A stretch of DNA of 64,000 nucleotides, taken from Kingdonia uniflora (lineage: Eukaryota; Streptophyta; Magnoliopsida; Ranunculales; Circaeasteraceae). Below the pieces are notes generated by a model. That model saw only the letters and a list, made by a program, of their open reading frames with translations. It was not told the origin of the DNA and did no database searches. The translations under genes were made by a program, and so were the position numbers. The DNA lies in the NCBI GenBank assembly GCA_014058105.1, contig JACGCM010001245.1:1550001-1614000 (forward strand), given 5' to 3'. Of this stretch, positions 49,171 to 61,215 are shown piece by piece (within the stretch, counting starts at the first letter, position 1; every line of letters starts with the position of its first letter).

Positions 49171-49545
49171 GAGCATCTCCAAGAAGGCTTGAACTTTTTC
49201 TTGTTCAATCCTTGAATTTTTTAAGCATTTGAGAGATCTCTTCCAACAAGGCTCAATGCTTGAATTTCATTTAAGTCATCAGGCGCATAAAGGTTATGAG
49301 CTCTAATTAAAATAATGAATGACGAGTTTTTTTAAAAAATTTCATGAGGCGCATAAAGTTTATGACCCCGACTTTTTAAGGCGGGGCATAAGCGTTATGC
49401 ACATGAGAATGAAATGTTTCAGGCACATAAACTTTATACGCTTGACTTCAGACTCAACATTCAAGTATTAAGGCAACTGAGAAGTAAAATAATCATATGT
49501 GACATGTGTTTTTTCAAGTTCTCAAGAAAACTACTGATGATGCTC
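49171..49545. mobile_element. Tourist-like MITE (375 bp)
   Basis: Begins GAGCATCTCCAAG and ends GATGATGCTC, an inverted match of GAGCATC, flanked by TAA on both sides (49168-49170 and 49546-49548). A TAA/TTA target and GAGCATC ends fit the PIF/Harbinger group. No coding sequence. Inside are repeats of GGCGCATAAAGTTTATG type. Confidence 0.75.
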
Positions 49546-49580
49546 TAAAATTTGCCTTGTAATCTTCATCGTCCTCTATC

Positions 49581-50600
49581 TAGAGTTGGCAAAGTGACCC
49601 ACGACCCGCCAACACGACCCGACCCAACCCTGTTTTTGGCGGGTTTGAGTTTGATCTTAATAGGTCGCAGGTTATTTGACCTAAACCCGTCTAACCCATT
49701 TAATAAATAGGTCAGGTTAGGGTTTACCTTAAACGGTTCGAGTTAACACGTGACCTGTTTAAGTTTGATTTGGGCCAATTATAATCTATGATTTTTATGC
49801 TTGAAAATTATCTTGGTGTTACCAAAAGTTAACACATTTCGGCTAAAGCATCTATCTAAGTAACTCAATACACGAGTTTGTCAATGACGTTTAGGACAGG
49901 GCAAGTTCAATAAATGGTCATGCATTACCTTCTTTAAAATGGAGATAAGGCGTGCATAAGACTTGTACATCTATCTTCTTTAGAATTAAAATAAACATAT
50001 TATGTGCCTATCACTTCCCTTTAGAAGAGACGAGCCTAAGAATCATGCACTGAAAGCCTATTTCTTGGTAGAAAAAGAAAATAAGCAAAAAAGATTGAAA
50101 AGCTAGAGCTAGGACCTTTAGGCATATGACTAAGGTTGTTGGACATACCCAATTTAAGGCTGCTTGAAGTATTGCTGAAGCAAATTTATCCTACATGGAG
50201 CTCGTTTAAGGGGCATTAAGCATTAATTAACTCAGAGCCCTAAGCATCGTTAGAGATAATTTGATATTGGCAATTTTTTTATTTTTTTATTCTTTTGAAC
50301 ATACGCAAATGATTAGCCAGACAATATTAAATCTTTGCCACAAATTCTCTATTAACCCATATATCAATACACATTTAATGAACGTAGATATTTTGTAATA
50401 ATTTTGGCGAACTGCCTGGATAAATTTTGAGAAATTTCGATAATATTAAAGCCTATGGCCCAACCCAAACCCGAATTAATATTTAAACAATTCAAAAGGG
50501 TCGGGTCAGGTTGACCTGTTTAAATTAGGGTCGGGTTTGGGTTTGGGTTTGTATTTCTGACCCACAAACCCGTTATGACCCGACCCGTTTGCCACCTCTG
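49581..50600. mobile_element. Non-autonomous hAT-like element upstream of HSL2 (1,020 bp)
   Basis: Starts TAGAGTTGGCAAA and ends TTTGCCACCTCTG, an imperfect terminal inverted repeat, with subterminal GACCCG/CGGGTC repeats on both sides. The flanking 8-mers are CCTCTATC and CCTCTGTC, a 7/8 match expected for hAT. The interior is AT-rich and non-coding. It ends 388 bases before the HSL2 start codon. Confidence 0.8.
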
Positions 50601-50924
50601 CCTCTGTCTCTTCAACCCTCACAGAGTTTCACCCTAACGGGTAGTTGTTGCTTTTCTCATCGAAGGCAACGCATTATACATGCCACACCCTAAACCAAAA
50701 CAATAAAAACGCCAGTGGAAGAATGAGAAAAATGAATAAAGGGAAGCTCTTTTTCCCAAATCCTCTCAGCTCTTTACATGTGACCTCAACTGTAATTCCC
50801 GCAAAATCTGTACCCTCGTTTTTCTCACTCACTCCCACTTTTCTCTCTCTTACATGCACTGTCAAACTTTATCCGTTACGTTTCTCTCTCTTTAGCTCAT
50901 CTCTCATTCAAACAAACAAACCCC

Positions 50925-50963
<39 letters not shown>

Positions 50964-50988
50964 CTCTCTTTCAGTCTCTCTAAGAAGG
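50601..50988 (+). promoter_or_regulatory. HSL2 proximal promoter and 5' leader
   Basis: Sequence between the hAT-like element and the ATG. No convincing TATA box. The last 60 bases are pyrimidine-rich, common in plant leaders. Transcription start is not determined from sequence. Confidence 0.45.
50929..50960 (+). repeat. (TC)16 microsatellite in the HSL2 leader
   Basis: Uninterrupted TC dinucleotides, 32 bases, about 30 bases upstream of the start codon. Pyrimidine runs at this place often act as core-promoter elements; here that is inference. Confidence 0.9.
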
Positions 50989-53900
50989 ATGAAACATGGT
51001 GGTAAGTGTTTCTTCTCTGTTTTACTACTACCCCTTTTGTTGATGTTACCTGTGATTTCGATTTCTCTGAAACAGAGCATGAAACAGAGTACAGAGATTT
51101 TACTAAGAACCCAGAGAGCTCAACTTGAAGACCCAAAGACACATTTGAGAGATTGGATTCCATCTAAACATAGTCCGTGTGATTGGGTTGGGATCACTTG
51201 CGATTACCAGACGCATGAGGTGATCTCCATTGATCTATCTGAATTTGAGCTTTCAGGTACATTCCCATCTAGTTTCTGTCAAATCCCAACTCTTCAAAAC
51301 CTCACTTTAGCTGATAACTACTTTCATGGAGGCATTTCGTCAAACGATATGACCCCATGTTTTAAACTTCGTCATTTGAATATCTCGGATAATTTATTTG
51401 ATGGGGTTTTGCCAGAGTTTGAACCCCAGTTTGGGAACTTGAGATTGTTGGATTTCTCTCAAAATAATTTCTCTGGCGAAATACCGCGGAGTTTCGGGAG
51501 ATTTCCCAAGCTTCAGGTTCTTAGACTGTTTTCAAATGGTCTTAATGGGACCATTCCTGGGTTCTTAGGGGATTTAAGTGAGTTGGTTGCGTTTGAAATC
51601 GCTTATAACCCGTTTGCGCCGGGTTCGTTGCCGGTAGAGCTCGGAAACATGACGAAGCTTGAGAACTTTTGGCTTCCGGTGTCGAACCTTGTTGGGGTTA
51701 TCCCGGAATCATTTGGAAACCTAGTGGCGTTGAGGAATCTTGATTTGTCGGATAATGATCTGGAAGGTAGGATTCCGGATAGTATTGGAGGACTAAGGAG
51801 TGTTGAACAAATTGAACTTTATAATAATTGGTTGTCGGGTGAGTTGCCGGAGAGTTTAGGAAAGTTGTCAAATTTGCGTAATTTCGATGCGTCTCAGAAC
51901 AATTTAACGGGGAAGTTGCCGGAGAGTTTTTTAGGATTGCAGTTAGTTTCGTTGGGGCTTAATGACAATAATCTTGAAGGTGAGGTACCTGAGATTATCG
52001 CTTCTAATACAAGACTTGTTCAGCTTAAACTTTTCAAGAATAAATTTTCCGGTAGTTTACCGAAAGATTTAGGACGGAACTCTGATCTTGAGGATTTTGA
52101 TGTATCGGGAAACAGGTTTGTAGGTGAGCTTCCTTCGTTCCTTTGTTACAGAAAGAAACTTAGTAAAGCCAATGTTTTCAACAACCGATTTTCAGGAAAT
52201 GTGTCTGCAGCTTTGGGAGATTGTAGTAGTCTTACTTATGTTAGAATCTTCAACAATGAATTGGAAGGCGAAATTCCAGTTGGTCTTTGGAGTCTCTCAA
52301 ATCTTACTTTATTTGAGCTAAGAAACAACAGATTCCAAGGAGCCATTCCTTCTACAATCTCCAATGCCCGAAGTCTCACTCAGTTGTTGATATCTAATAA
52401 TCAGTTTTCAGGTAAACTTCCGCTGGAAATATGTGGTTTAGTAGATCTTTCTGTGGCGGATTTGAGCAGAAACCAACTTTCTGGCGAGTTACCGGCTTGT
52501 ATGACTGGAATGAAGAAACTAGCGAAACTCGATCTTCAAGAGAACAAGTTTTCTGGCAGGATACCTAGCAAGGTAAGCTCGTGGAGGGATTTAACAGAGT
52601 TGAACCTTTCAGTAAATCGATTCGTGGGTGAAATCCCGAATGAGCTCGGAAGATTACCTGTTCTAAACTATCTTGATCTCTCAGAAAACTTACTTTCTGG
52701 TAAGATTCCGACAGAATTAGCGAATTTGAAGCTAAACAAGTTCAATCTGTCTGGAAATAATCTAGCCGGACGGATCCCTTCCGGTTTTGACAACAACATT
52801 TACCTCTCGAGCTTGGTTGGGAATCCTAATCTCTGCAGTCCGGACTTAAAGCCCTTTACCCCATGTCCTAAAACAAAAACCACCTCCTGGTTTTTAATAG
52901 TGGTAATCCTCGGCTTAATTGCACTACTTGTACTTTCTTTCTTCTGGTTTTGCAAGAGCAAAACAAAGACAATTGGCAGGAAGGTAAAACTGTCATGGAA
53001 GCTAACATCCTTCCACCGGGTAAGCTTCAATGAAGAAGAAATATTTGCTTCATTAACTGACGATAACCTTATTGGAGTTGGTGGGTCGGGTAAAGTTTAC
53101 AGGGCCAAACTCAAAACAGGCCAAACCGTAGCAGTGAAAAAACTATGGGGAATTAGCGTCAAACCGGAAGCCGAAAGGGTTTTTCAGTCGGAAGTGGGGA
53201 CATTAGGGAGCATCCGGCATATCAATATTGTAAAATTGTTGTTCAGTTGTGCCGGCGATGATTTTAGGGTTTTAGTTTATGAGTACATGGAGAATGGGAG
53301 CTTGGGAGATCTTTTGCACGGAGAAAAAGGTGGGGTTTTACTGGATTGGCGTAAAAGGTTCACGGTAGCAATTGGGGCTGCCCAGGGACTGGCATATCTT
53401 CATCACGACTGTACTCCACCTATCGTGCACAGGGATGTCAAGTCCAACAATATTTTGTTGGATGAAGAGTTCTGCCCTTGTGTATCAGATTTTGGGCTAG
53501 CAAAGACGCTACGACGCGAGGGAGGCGAGGGAGATAACATCATGTCATGTGTCGCTGGTTCATATGGCTACATTGCGCCTGGTAAGTTAATCACAGCCTT
53601 TTTAATTTTTGTGTTAAATTTTTTTCCTAACTTTTTCAGCCTTTGGATAGTATCAAATGAATTTGCGACGAATTGTTTGATTTAAATAACGAGTAACAGT
53701 GTATGGTAACTATGGTTATTGCGTTAGCTTTGAATTGATTTATTTAGTCCATGTTTTAATGCCATCAGATCATTATACTTTTATGATATGAATTGTGTTT
53801 TTTATGTTTGGTAGTTTAGATGAAAACTTGAAAGAAAGAAAGAATCCCCTTTCTAGAAGTTCTTAATTAAGGTAATCCAGTTTGCATCTATAAATTTTGA

Positions 53901-54540
53901 TATATTCAGTTTTTCTCGATTTTAAACGATTTAACTGAGGTTACCTGAACATAGTATTATAGAGTTCCTTAATTTATCATCCCGGTTCCGTTGAGTATTG
54001 CAGTTATGATTACTTTTACTCAGTAACTAAACTAGGTTATTAGGAAGGACTAAGTTTGACCTAATAAACAATGCATATTATTCTTTTTGATCACTATAGA
54101 TTTGTCTCTTCAAGTTTGAACAGTAAATTAACCAGCTTCCCCAATGTGTTTTACAAAATGCAGAATATGCATACACATCGAAAGTGACAGAGAAGAGCGA
54201 CGTCTACAGCTTTGGGGTTGTGCTAATGGAGTTGGTCACTGGAAAGAGACCAATTGATTCCTCATTTGGTGAAAACAAGGATATAGTGAAGTGGGTAGCT
54301 GATGCTGCTGTAGCCACTCAAGAAAACGGAGATGGGGATCGAAGCTCCAGCTTGCGACACCTTATGGACACAAGGATGAAACCATCTTCTGCTGATTATG
54401 AAGAAATGGAGAAGATCTTAAATCTTGCTCTTCTTTGTACATCTGCCTTCCCATTGAATAGACCCTCAATGAGAAGGGTTGTTGAGTTGCTCAAGGACCA
54501 AAGTGCTGTTAGTTTTTCTTCAATGCCTCTTTCAAAATGA
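50989..54540 (+). CDS. HSL2: LRR receptor-like kinase, HAESA-LIKE 2 type (exons 50989-53581 and 54164-54540)
   Basis: A 989-residue plasma-membrane receptor kinase. Members of the HAESA/HSL group bind IDA-type peptides and drive cell separation (organ abscission, lateral root emergence). In order: hydrophobic signal peptide (about 9-26); LRR N-terminal cap with CDWVGITC (64-71); about 21-22 LRRs (76-604); a Cys pair at 616 and 626; one membrane span (about 633-655); kinase from about 678. Kinase residues: GVGGSG loop 696-701, Lys717, HRDVKSNN with Asp816 (RD type), DFG Asp834, and APE starting at 863, with its Glu865 codon split by the intron. Exon ends are GT/AG and the joined frame is open to the stop at 54538-54540. 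[11 protein letters not shown] and [14 protein letters not shown] are HSL2-like; HAESA or HSL1 is less likely. No broken motif seen, and it is the only intact gene in the window. Confidence 0.9.
53582..54163 (+). other. HSL2 intron
   Basis: Starts GTAAGT and ends AAAATGCAG, 582 bases, AT-rich, no repeat recognised. It splits the Glu codon of the APE motif (phase 1). Unspliced reading would stop at 53683-53685. Confidence 0.9.
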
Positions 54541-55818
54541 CAAGAAAACTGATGCTAATTCTGCAAAACTAATTTCCTGTCCATCCTTTTGTTGTGATAG
54601 AATGTGATTTTGAGGAAGAAAATGTACTACATTTGTAGTTCAGATAAACGTATAAGGCATCCTTTTCATATATCTTTACCAAAGGGTACATCCATCTTGT
54701 CTTTAAAGGTGTTTATTTGGCTGCGTTTTGTTGAACCTCAAGGTGATAATACTATTAATATTTAATATCATTGAAGCCTTTCCATTCTAGTCTATTCTTA
54801 CATTTTAGATGTTTGTATAATTATATTAAGGTGGTTTCCTTTTGTAAATGGTTCTTTAACCGTCAATACATTGGTTGAAATTTAAATGCTCAAAGTTTCT
54901 CTCAGAAGTATTCTGTTTTCGTACAGAGATTGATTCTTTGATTCTTTATTGATAGGCACAATGGTTATTATAGGTGTTCTAAGTTACTCTTAGACGTAAT
55001 TTGCTTTAATACAGCAAGGTTTACTGTAAATCCATCTCAAGGAATTATTCTCGTAATTATTTAAATATATGCTGCAGTAAGTTTTGTTCCAAGCAAGGAA
55101 GAATTCACATCCAGGGAATCTTTTTGCCTCAATCCTTCATCTTGTATTTCGAGGTACCGCTGTAATTTTTAGCTGTATGGCTTGAGTTTACAGCCACCTG
55201 GTTAAAAACCTGTCTGGGCTTCTGACTCGAATTTATAAACACTTTCTGGCATCAAGGGAAGCTAGCGGGCATAGCTGTTTTCTGGCATTAGAATGCTCTA
55301 CTCGAAAACTCCAATTCTGCTTCAGCAATAGGTAAATTAAACTAATCCAATACATGAATTTGTTTACATTTCTTAATGTTGATTCTAATTAAATGAATAT
55401 CTTTAGAAGGGTTGTAATATTTTTGTCAGACTTCACCCTTGCTGGTAAAGGACTCATCGTTGTACTTGTCCACTCAATTGCCTCAGTTCACCAACTTAAT
55501 TGGGTACCATCGGGCTGTTTGTATGTGTTATATGTTTAGGTAGTTCTCGCATATTGTGTGCATAATGCATAAGCCATTGTAAATGGTATAATGGTATTTT
55601 GTATGAGAAATCACATATGGCACAACAAACCTGAATGCTCATGAAACATTTCCCTTCTGTCACCATATATTAGAGTGCAAATAAACTGATATTAATTTGG
55701 GGCAACTTTTCAAACGTGAGTGTGAAATCCATAAGGCAACTTCCATGGCATATGATGACTTCACATTAATTTGGGGCGGTGGTTGTAAGAGTTTTTTTTA
55801 AGAGAACTAGTAAAAAAT
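54541..55818. other. HSL2 3' region and unassigned DNA
   Basis: The first few hundred bases are likely 3' untranslated sequence; no clean AATAAA is seen close to the stop. The rest is AT-rich, with no gene or repeat I can support. Confidence 0.45.
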
Positions 55819-56100
55819 TGTTGGTACTCACACTGAAAGTATTGGAGGAAATTGAAGTATTGTGTTAGAGTCAGTTTGAATAAGTCTCAGGGAACTAGTT
55901 TGTGTCAGTTCGTAGTGGTTGCTTAGTTGCTGTAGAGGTGGCTTAGTTGCCAATGTCTTTAGTGGTGTTAGTTAGTGGTGTTAGTTGCCCTATCTAATAG
56001 GGATGTTGTTAGTCTTAAAGCTTATATAATAGGTAGAGTTATTTCAGTTGTAATTAATCGAGTGTAATAAAATTCTCCAGTAGAGTTATTTTCTTAAATA
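55819..56100 (+). repeat. LTR-like remnant
   Basis: Starts TGTTGGTACTCACAC and carries a TATATAATAG box (about 56024-56033) with GTGTAATAAAATTCTCC 40 bases later, as in short copia-type LTRs. No partner LTR or target duplication found. Confidence 0.3.
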
Positions 56101-56499
56101 CGGGTATTGGGTAGCGGGTCTTTTAGGTCTTGGGTACGAGCGGGTCTTTTAGGTCAGTGGCTTGTCTAATCTGGTGCTTTTCTTTTGGGAGCATTCCTCA
56201 AATTCCTCTAGATTTGAATAGGGTTACTAAGACCATTTAGACAAGAGGCATCCAATTAATTCTAACCTCTCTTACCACCGAAGTCCTACTTTCTCTCTCT
56301 CTCAACTAAAACCTCTCTCTCTCTTTACAAATTCCATGGTTTTTCAGTCTCAAAACTAGGATTTGAAAACTCGGGTAGAATGGATGGGTAAGGGTTCGAA
56401 AATAATAGTGAAGACCAAAGGTAAGGGTTTGAAGAAATCGACACATTCGTAGCACGTAAGCGAACCAAATCCAAAATTATTTAACAATCTACTAAGAAT
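56101..56499. other. Unassigned DNA
   Basis: Contains a short direct repeat (GGGTCTTTTAGGTC twice near 56117 and 56143) and CT-rich sequence at 56280-56325. No gene seen. Confidence 0.35.
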
Positions 56500-56830
56500 T
56501 AAGCTTATAATTTATTGGCATAAGTGTCCAGTTATGTTCTATTTATTTAGCGTATGGGATCGGTTAAGCTGAATTTTTTGTCAAGGTTACAGCGTAAGAG
56601 TACTCAATGAAGACTAGGTCCTCTGTTAGAGGATAAGCTATAACAATTTGGTGTAAGTTTTTGTATAAGCTAATTTTTTATCTAGTTGTCTAACGTAACT
56701 TATTCACTGGAGATATAATCCTCTCTTAGAGGTTACGATGTAATTTATTGGTGCAAGTATCTAGTGAAGTTGATTTTTTTTAATTTATTTTCTAGCGTAA
56801 CCTTTTGCAGTGAAGACTCACTAATTTGCT
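56500..56830. repeat. Diverged tandem repeat, about 115 bp, ~3 copies
   Basis: Phrases such as CTCT(G/C)TTAGAGG, AATTTATTGG(C/T)(A/G)(T/C)AAG and CTAGCGTAACC / CTAACGTAACT recur every 110-120 bases. Copies are well diverged and the edges are soft. Confidence 0.55.
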
Positions 56831-57072
56831 AGAACTGAAGCTAAACTATTTTAGCGCCTAGGGATACTTATTCAATGGGATTGCCCTACCTAGAGTGCCA
56901 ATACCAACTCCCTTTATCTTATTGTATGCGTCTGTCGATTATTGTAAGTGTGATGATATCTTAGATTAGTTTTTCTTTTTCCATTTTGGATGGTGCGATT
57001 TAGTATACCAAGTTGCAAGATATTACCTTACTTTGACAATGTATCATTGAGTTAGTTCTGTAAGGGATAAAC

Positions 57073-58074
57073 CAAGGTTTTCTTTAATCGAGATCTTGGT
57101 ATTAATTTGTCATTTTGAAAAAAAAAACATTAATCGAAGATTAATCGATAATGATAGGAGGTTATGATTTTTTTTTCCACTATTTTTGCTTGAATTAAAC
57201 GTGAGATTAATCACATTTAGTCGAGTTTTAACTATATAATTAATTATATTTAATCACAATTAATTGTAGGTTAATGAAAAATAATAAATTGATAATATGT
57301 GGATCATATTTAAAAGAAAATAAATAAAGCTAATAAACTTAAAATATCTCTATTACCATTAAATTATTTGTTGCACAAGTTGAGAAGTTAATAATAATTC
57401 GAGTTTGTTCATTGTTCTTGAATATTTGCCCTCTCTTGATCTTTAATATGATTAACATATTGAACCCCGTCAAGTTTGTCCCCTCGTATATATGCATGTA
57501 TTGACGTGTGCATTCCTCGTACACTACATGCAGAATGTACTGAAGAATTTCGAGCGGTGGACAGCCCAATATCAATATGTTTTCTTGCGACCTCACAAAT
57601 AGTATAGGGTTGGAAGCATCATATGCCTGCTCGGGCGGATACCCATACTCATGACGGTGCGCATAACCATACCCGTAAGCATAGTCGAATGTTTAGGTAT
57701 ATGGGTCTGAATACCCAAATAGAGATCCCTGTAAGTCATACTGTTCACTGTAGCTCTCGTAGAAGGGATATGACCCATAACATACAATATTAAAAATTAC
57801 CTTTATTTTTACTTAATGCTTTATGATCCAACAATATATTTAATCTCGATTAATCTCATTTTAATCTGGATTAATCTGGGATTAAATATGATTTTTGTAG
57901 CATCTAAATGATATTTGGCTAAAATATTCAGTTAATCTAGATTAATCCTATTGTTCCGAAAAAAATTTCAGGAAATTTGTGTGTTATCTAAGTAAAAGTT
58001 TGGAGGGATCATACTCGGATTAATCGGGTCGTAGATATATTTTTTAGGAATTAATCCAGATTAAAAACCCCTTG
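57073..58074. mobile_element. Non-autonomous hAT-like element with subterminal ATTAATC repeats (1,002 bp)
   Basis: Left end CAAGGTTTTCTTTAATC and right end GATTAAAAACCCCTTG are imperfect inverted repeats. The flanking 8-mers GGATAAAC and GGATGATC match 6/8. Many copies of GATTAAT/ATTAATC lie near both ends (57130-57270 and 57840-58060). It encloses a minus-strand coding fragment (next entry). Confidence 0.62.
57339..57790 (-). pseudogene. Coding-like fragment inside the hAT-like element
   Basis: Minus strand: a Tyr/Gly-rich stretch (for example YGYGYAHRHEYGYPPEQ) is followed in frame by RSQENILILGCPPLEILQY and more than 50 further codons to 57339. One stop interrupts the Tyr-rich part. Not recognised. 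It could be a relic of the parent transposase's low-complexity part or captured host sequence. Confidence 0.4.
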
Positions 58075-58277
58075 GGATGATCGTCGAAAGAACATTCGAT
58101 GCAAATTCGAGCAAATATTGCAAGCGGCAGTCGAGGCTTAAGGCGAAATTCAACATATAATATCTTCGAAGAATGCTAACAAGATAGACTAGTGTGATGG
58201 ATATGGTAAATGTTAATCTATGTAGCTCCCTCGATCAAAATAGAAGTCGAAGGCGTAATCGAGGTTAGCGGAAGTAA

Positions 58278-58298
58278 ATATATATATATATATATATA
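58278..58298. repeat. (TA)n microsatellite at the Copia-2 insertion site
   Basis: About ten TA dinucleotides just outside the Copia-2 LTR. Copia-2 inserted right after it (flank CATAC). Confidence 0.85.
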
Positions 58299-58303
58299 CA
58301 TAC

Positions 58304-58576
58304 TGTTAGGAGTTGGGTCCAGCCCAAGCTAGGAACACAAGTGGATTGGGGTGTCCTATTTGGACTCCAAACAAAGCCCATTGGCCTTTAGGGTTATGGG
58401 GAGAGTTTGAGTTGGTTAGGTAACTTATTTAATAGAGTTATCTCATATTGTATTACGTATAGTTTTACAGTTCTCAAGAACATCAATAAGAAATCTCTCT
58501 CTCTTTCTCTCTCTCTCTCTCAATTGCTCTACAATTATAGAATTTGAAATCCTTCGATAGTAGATTATTACTAACA
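58304..58576 (+). repeat. Copia-2 5' LTR
   Basis: Starts TGTTAG and ends CTAACA, perfectly inverted ends. It contains a CT-rich run (58494-58520) in the likely leader part. The following CGTTATCATCACG is the likely primer-binding site; copia elements often have CGTTATCAGCACG here. Confidence 0.78.
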
Positions 58577-61215
58577 CGTTATCATCACGTAAGAAGAGAA
58601 AGGAAAACCATACTCCAATCAATAATTTTTAGTGAAACTTTGCAATCAAGAGGTATTTTACAATTTTTGAATTTTGTTTCAATTTCTTGTTGATCTATGT
58701 TGTATAATATATGAATATGGATTAGTAGCTATTTTTACTATTTTTTTCGAATTAAAAATAGGTCTTTTATTGGTGATTTTTATCTTAGAAATAGGGCAAT
58801 TTTCAAACAAAAATTAGTTTGTCTGTGGATATCGGATGGAGGCAAGACTACTTTGGTTAGAATGCCCGTCTCGAGAGCTTTCCAGCGACATATGACACAT
58901 CTCAGGGAGATGTCCCAATCGCTGGAAAACGAGCAATGAAACTAGGCAGTTTCATAGCCAAAAACGGCGTGATGACGTCAACAGAAAATTAAATTAAATT
59001 ATATGTTGATGACGTCATCGTTATCCATTGCTAACGTCAGCAGTGAAACTTGTCAAGGACATGTGGCATGCTGATGTGGCATGCACGTGCGTAACACGTT
59101 TGGTACGTGTGACACGTGGCAATCGTCAGTGGGGGTGACACGTGGTAGTAGTCGCCAGATTGTTACCGATTAGTCACCAAAAAAGTTGCCAGAAAAGTCA
59201 TCGGACGGTCACCAGATGGTGACTGGAGTGACACGAGGTAGACACGTACGTAGCACGTGTTATACACGTGTGCGTGACACATGTTGGGCACGTATGACCG
59301 GGTCAACCCGGTTCAGACACAGAAACGGCTATAAATGGCCCATTTCTTAGTCAAATTGAGTCCAATTGTTTTTGAAAAATTTCTATTGACTGGACCTACC
59401 CCGTGGGGGACCCATTTTAAAAAAAATTATGAAAAATATTTTTAATTTTTTTTGGGAAGAGGTGTATTGGATAGGAAAGTTGACTAACTTATTTAGAATA
59501 TAAGCAATTAGATGAATACTTATTTAAGTATCTTACGATAGATAATAAAATATTAATGGTATGCCTATAGGATACTAATTATCATGATCGGGGATCACAG
59601 ATAATACGAAACCAAGACTAATTTTGAATAAGACTAGAAGTCATATCTAAATCACAATTAATAGTCAATGACAAATAATTATAGCTCAATTAGGAGTTGA
59701 CTTAGTTTTATTTCTAAAAACTTGGTGTTTGAGGAACCAATTTTTTGTATTTAGGTACAATTAGATGTTATATGATAATATTTAAAGGTATATAAGCACT
59801 GATAGTAACCTATAGTACCCTAAAATGTTAGTTCAAAGACAGACATAATTAGGCCTATTTTCGGATTGGATCAGTTCGGAATGGAGGGGGTCGAAATTTT
59901 TTGATTTTTTTCAGAACTATAAAAATGAATCCAAATTCTGACAATTTAGGAATAAATTCGGAATAAATTTCAGAATAATAGAGTTCTGACTTCTTCAAAT
60001 AAAACCATAATAACAGAGTTCTCACTTCTCCAAGAATCAAATATTTAGAATCGAAGCCAGAGATGAGATTTAACTTTTCTTCTTCACTGTGAATTAAAAT
60101 CGAGGCAGTGGAGATTTAACTTAAAAGTAGAGAGAGTGGAGGCAGTGAAGATTTAACTTAAAAGCAGAGGGAGTAGAGAGCAGTGGAGAATAGAGATGAA
60201 AGGCGGTGAAGAATACCCTAGGTTAAGAACTTTAAGATCTAATATTTTATGTTTCAATTCGGATTATTCGGAATTAAATCGGATCAGAAGGATATTCGGA
60301 ATAATCGGATCGGAGGGTATTCGAAATAATCGAATCGGATAATTTTTGGAATAATCAGATCGGAAAATTCAAAATAATCAGATCAGAAAATTTGAAATTT
60401 TAGAATTGCACAAAGCTATCCGATTCCGATCCGAATTTTTTTAGAAAAATTTGGAAATCGGATTTTCGGATATCGAAATTGCAAAATAGTGTTCCAAAAT
60501 CAGAAAGATCGGGTCGAAAATAAATTAAAAATCAGAAGTTCAGACAAAAGTTGCAGCCCTAGGCATAGTCAACATATCTTGTGAACCCAGCAGACTTTGG
60601 GGTGGGACCACTTGTCATCTAAACATCTAATACCCCTTATATTCGTAGCAAATGGGTCATTTGGCTAAAATATACATACCTGTATATAAATTTAGGGCTT
60701 AGAACACCTTAGTTATTCTGCAACATCTAGTAGTTTTGAATAACTGCCTTGGCTAAAACTCTATTAAAATGCACTTTTAAGGTTAAGATCACCATTTTAT
60801 GAGGTAAAATTGGGATTTAACGCTTAATAGGATATGAACAAGGTTCACCTATAAGTAATGATTGGGAATCACTGACTTGAATACTATGACTTGCATTTAG
60901 TAATGATTGGAAATCATGTACTTAAATAGAATTTCATAAGGAACGCAGACATCTAGTAGTTTTGAATAATAATTTTGGCTAAGATTCTATTAAAACGTAC
61001 ACCTAAGATAAAGATCGTCATTTTTACTGAGAAAAATTTAGGATTTAATTATTATAAGAGAATTTTATGAGTTTTAGAATATGAACAGGGTTCAACTATA
61101 ATATGATTATGAATTATTTATTTATCGTTATTATAAGTACTATGATTTGTCTTTAATGCAATTAATATGTTTATCAACAATTATTACTAATTATGATATA
61201 CATTTTGCATTACAG
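58577..61215 (+). other. Copia-2 leader region
   Basis: About 2.6 kb before gag, or 1.9 kb without the nested hAT-like element. It contains a stretch rich in GACACGTG/CACGTG words (59090-59290). At 60724 and 60950 there are two copies of a ~100-bp segment starting CATCTAGTAGTTTTGAATAA, 226 bases apart. No open frame is credible. Confidence 0.55.
59850..60561. mobile_element. hAT-like element nested in the Copia-2 leader (712 bp)
   Basis: Starts TAGGCCT and ends AGCCCTA, short inverted ends. The flanking 8-mers GACATAAT (59842-59849) and GGCATAGT (60562-60569) match 6/8. The interior is built from short GGAATAATCGGATCGG-like words in both orientations. No coding sequence. Confidence 0.6.

Noticed and set aside
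50989..53685. Single-exon 898-residue HSL2
   Set aside because: The reading after 53581 is intronic; splicing GTAAGT to AAATGCAG restores the APE motif and the rest of the kinase domain.
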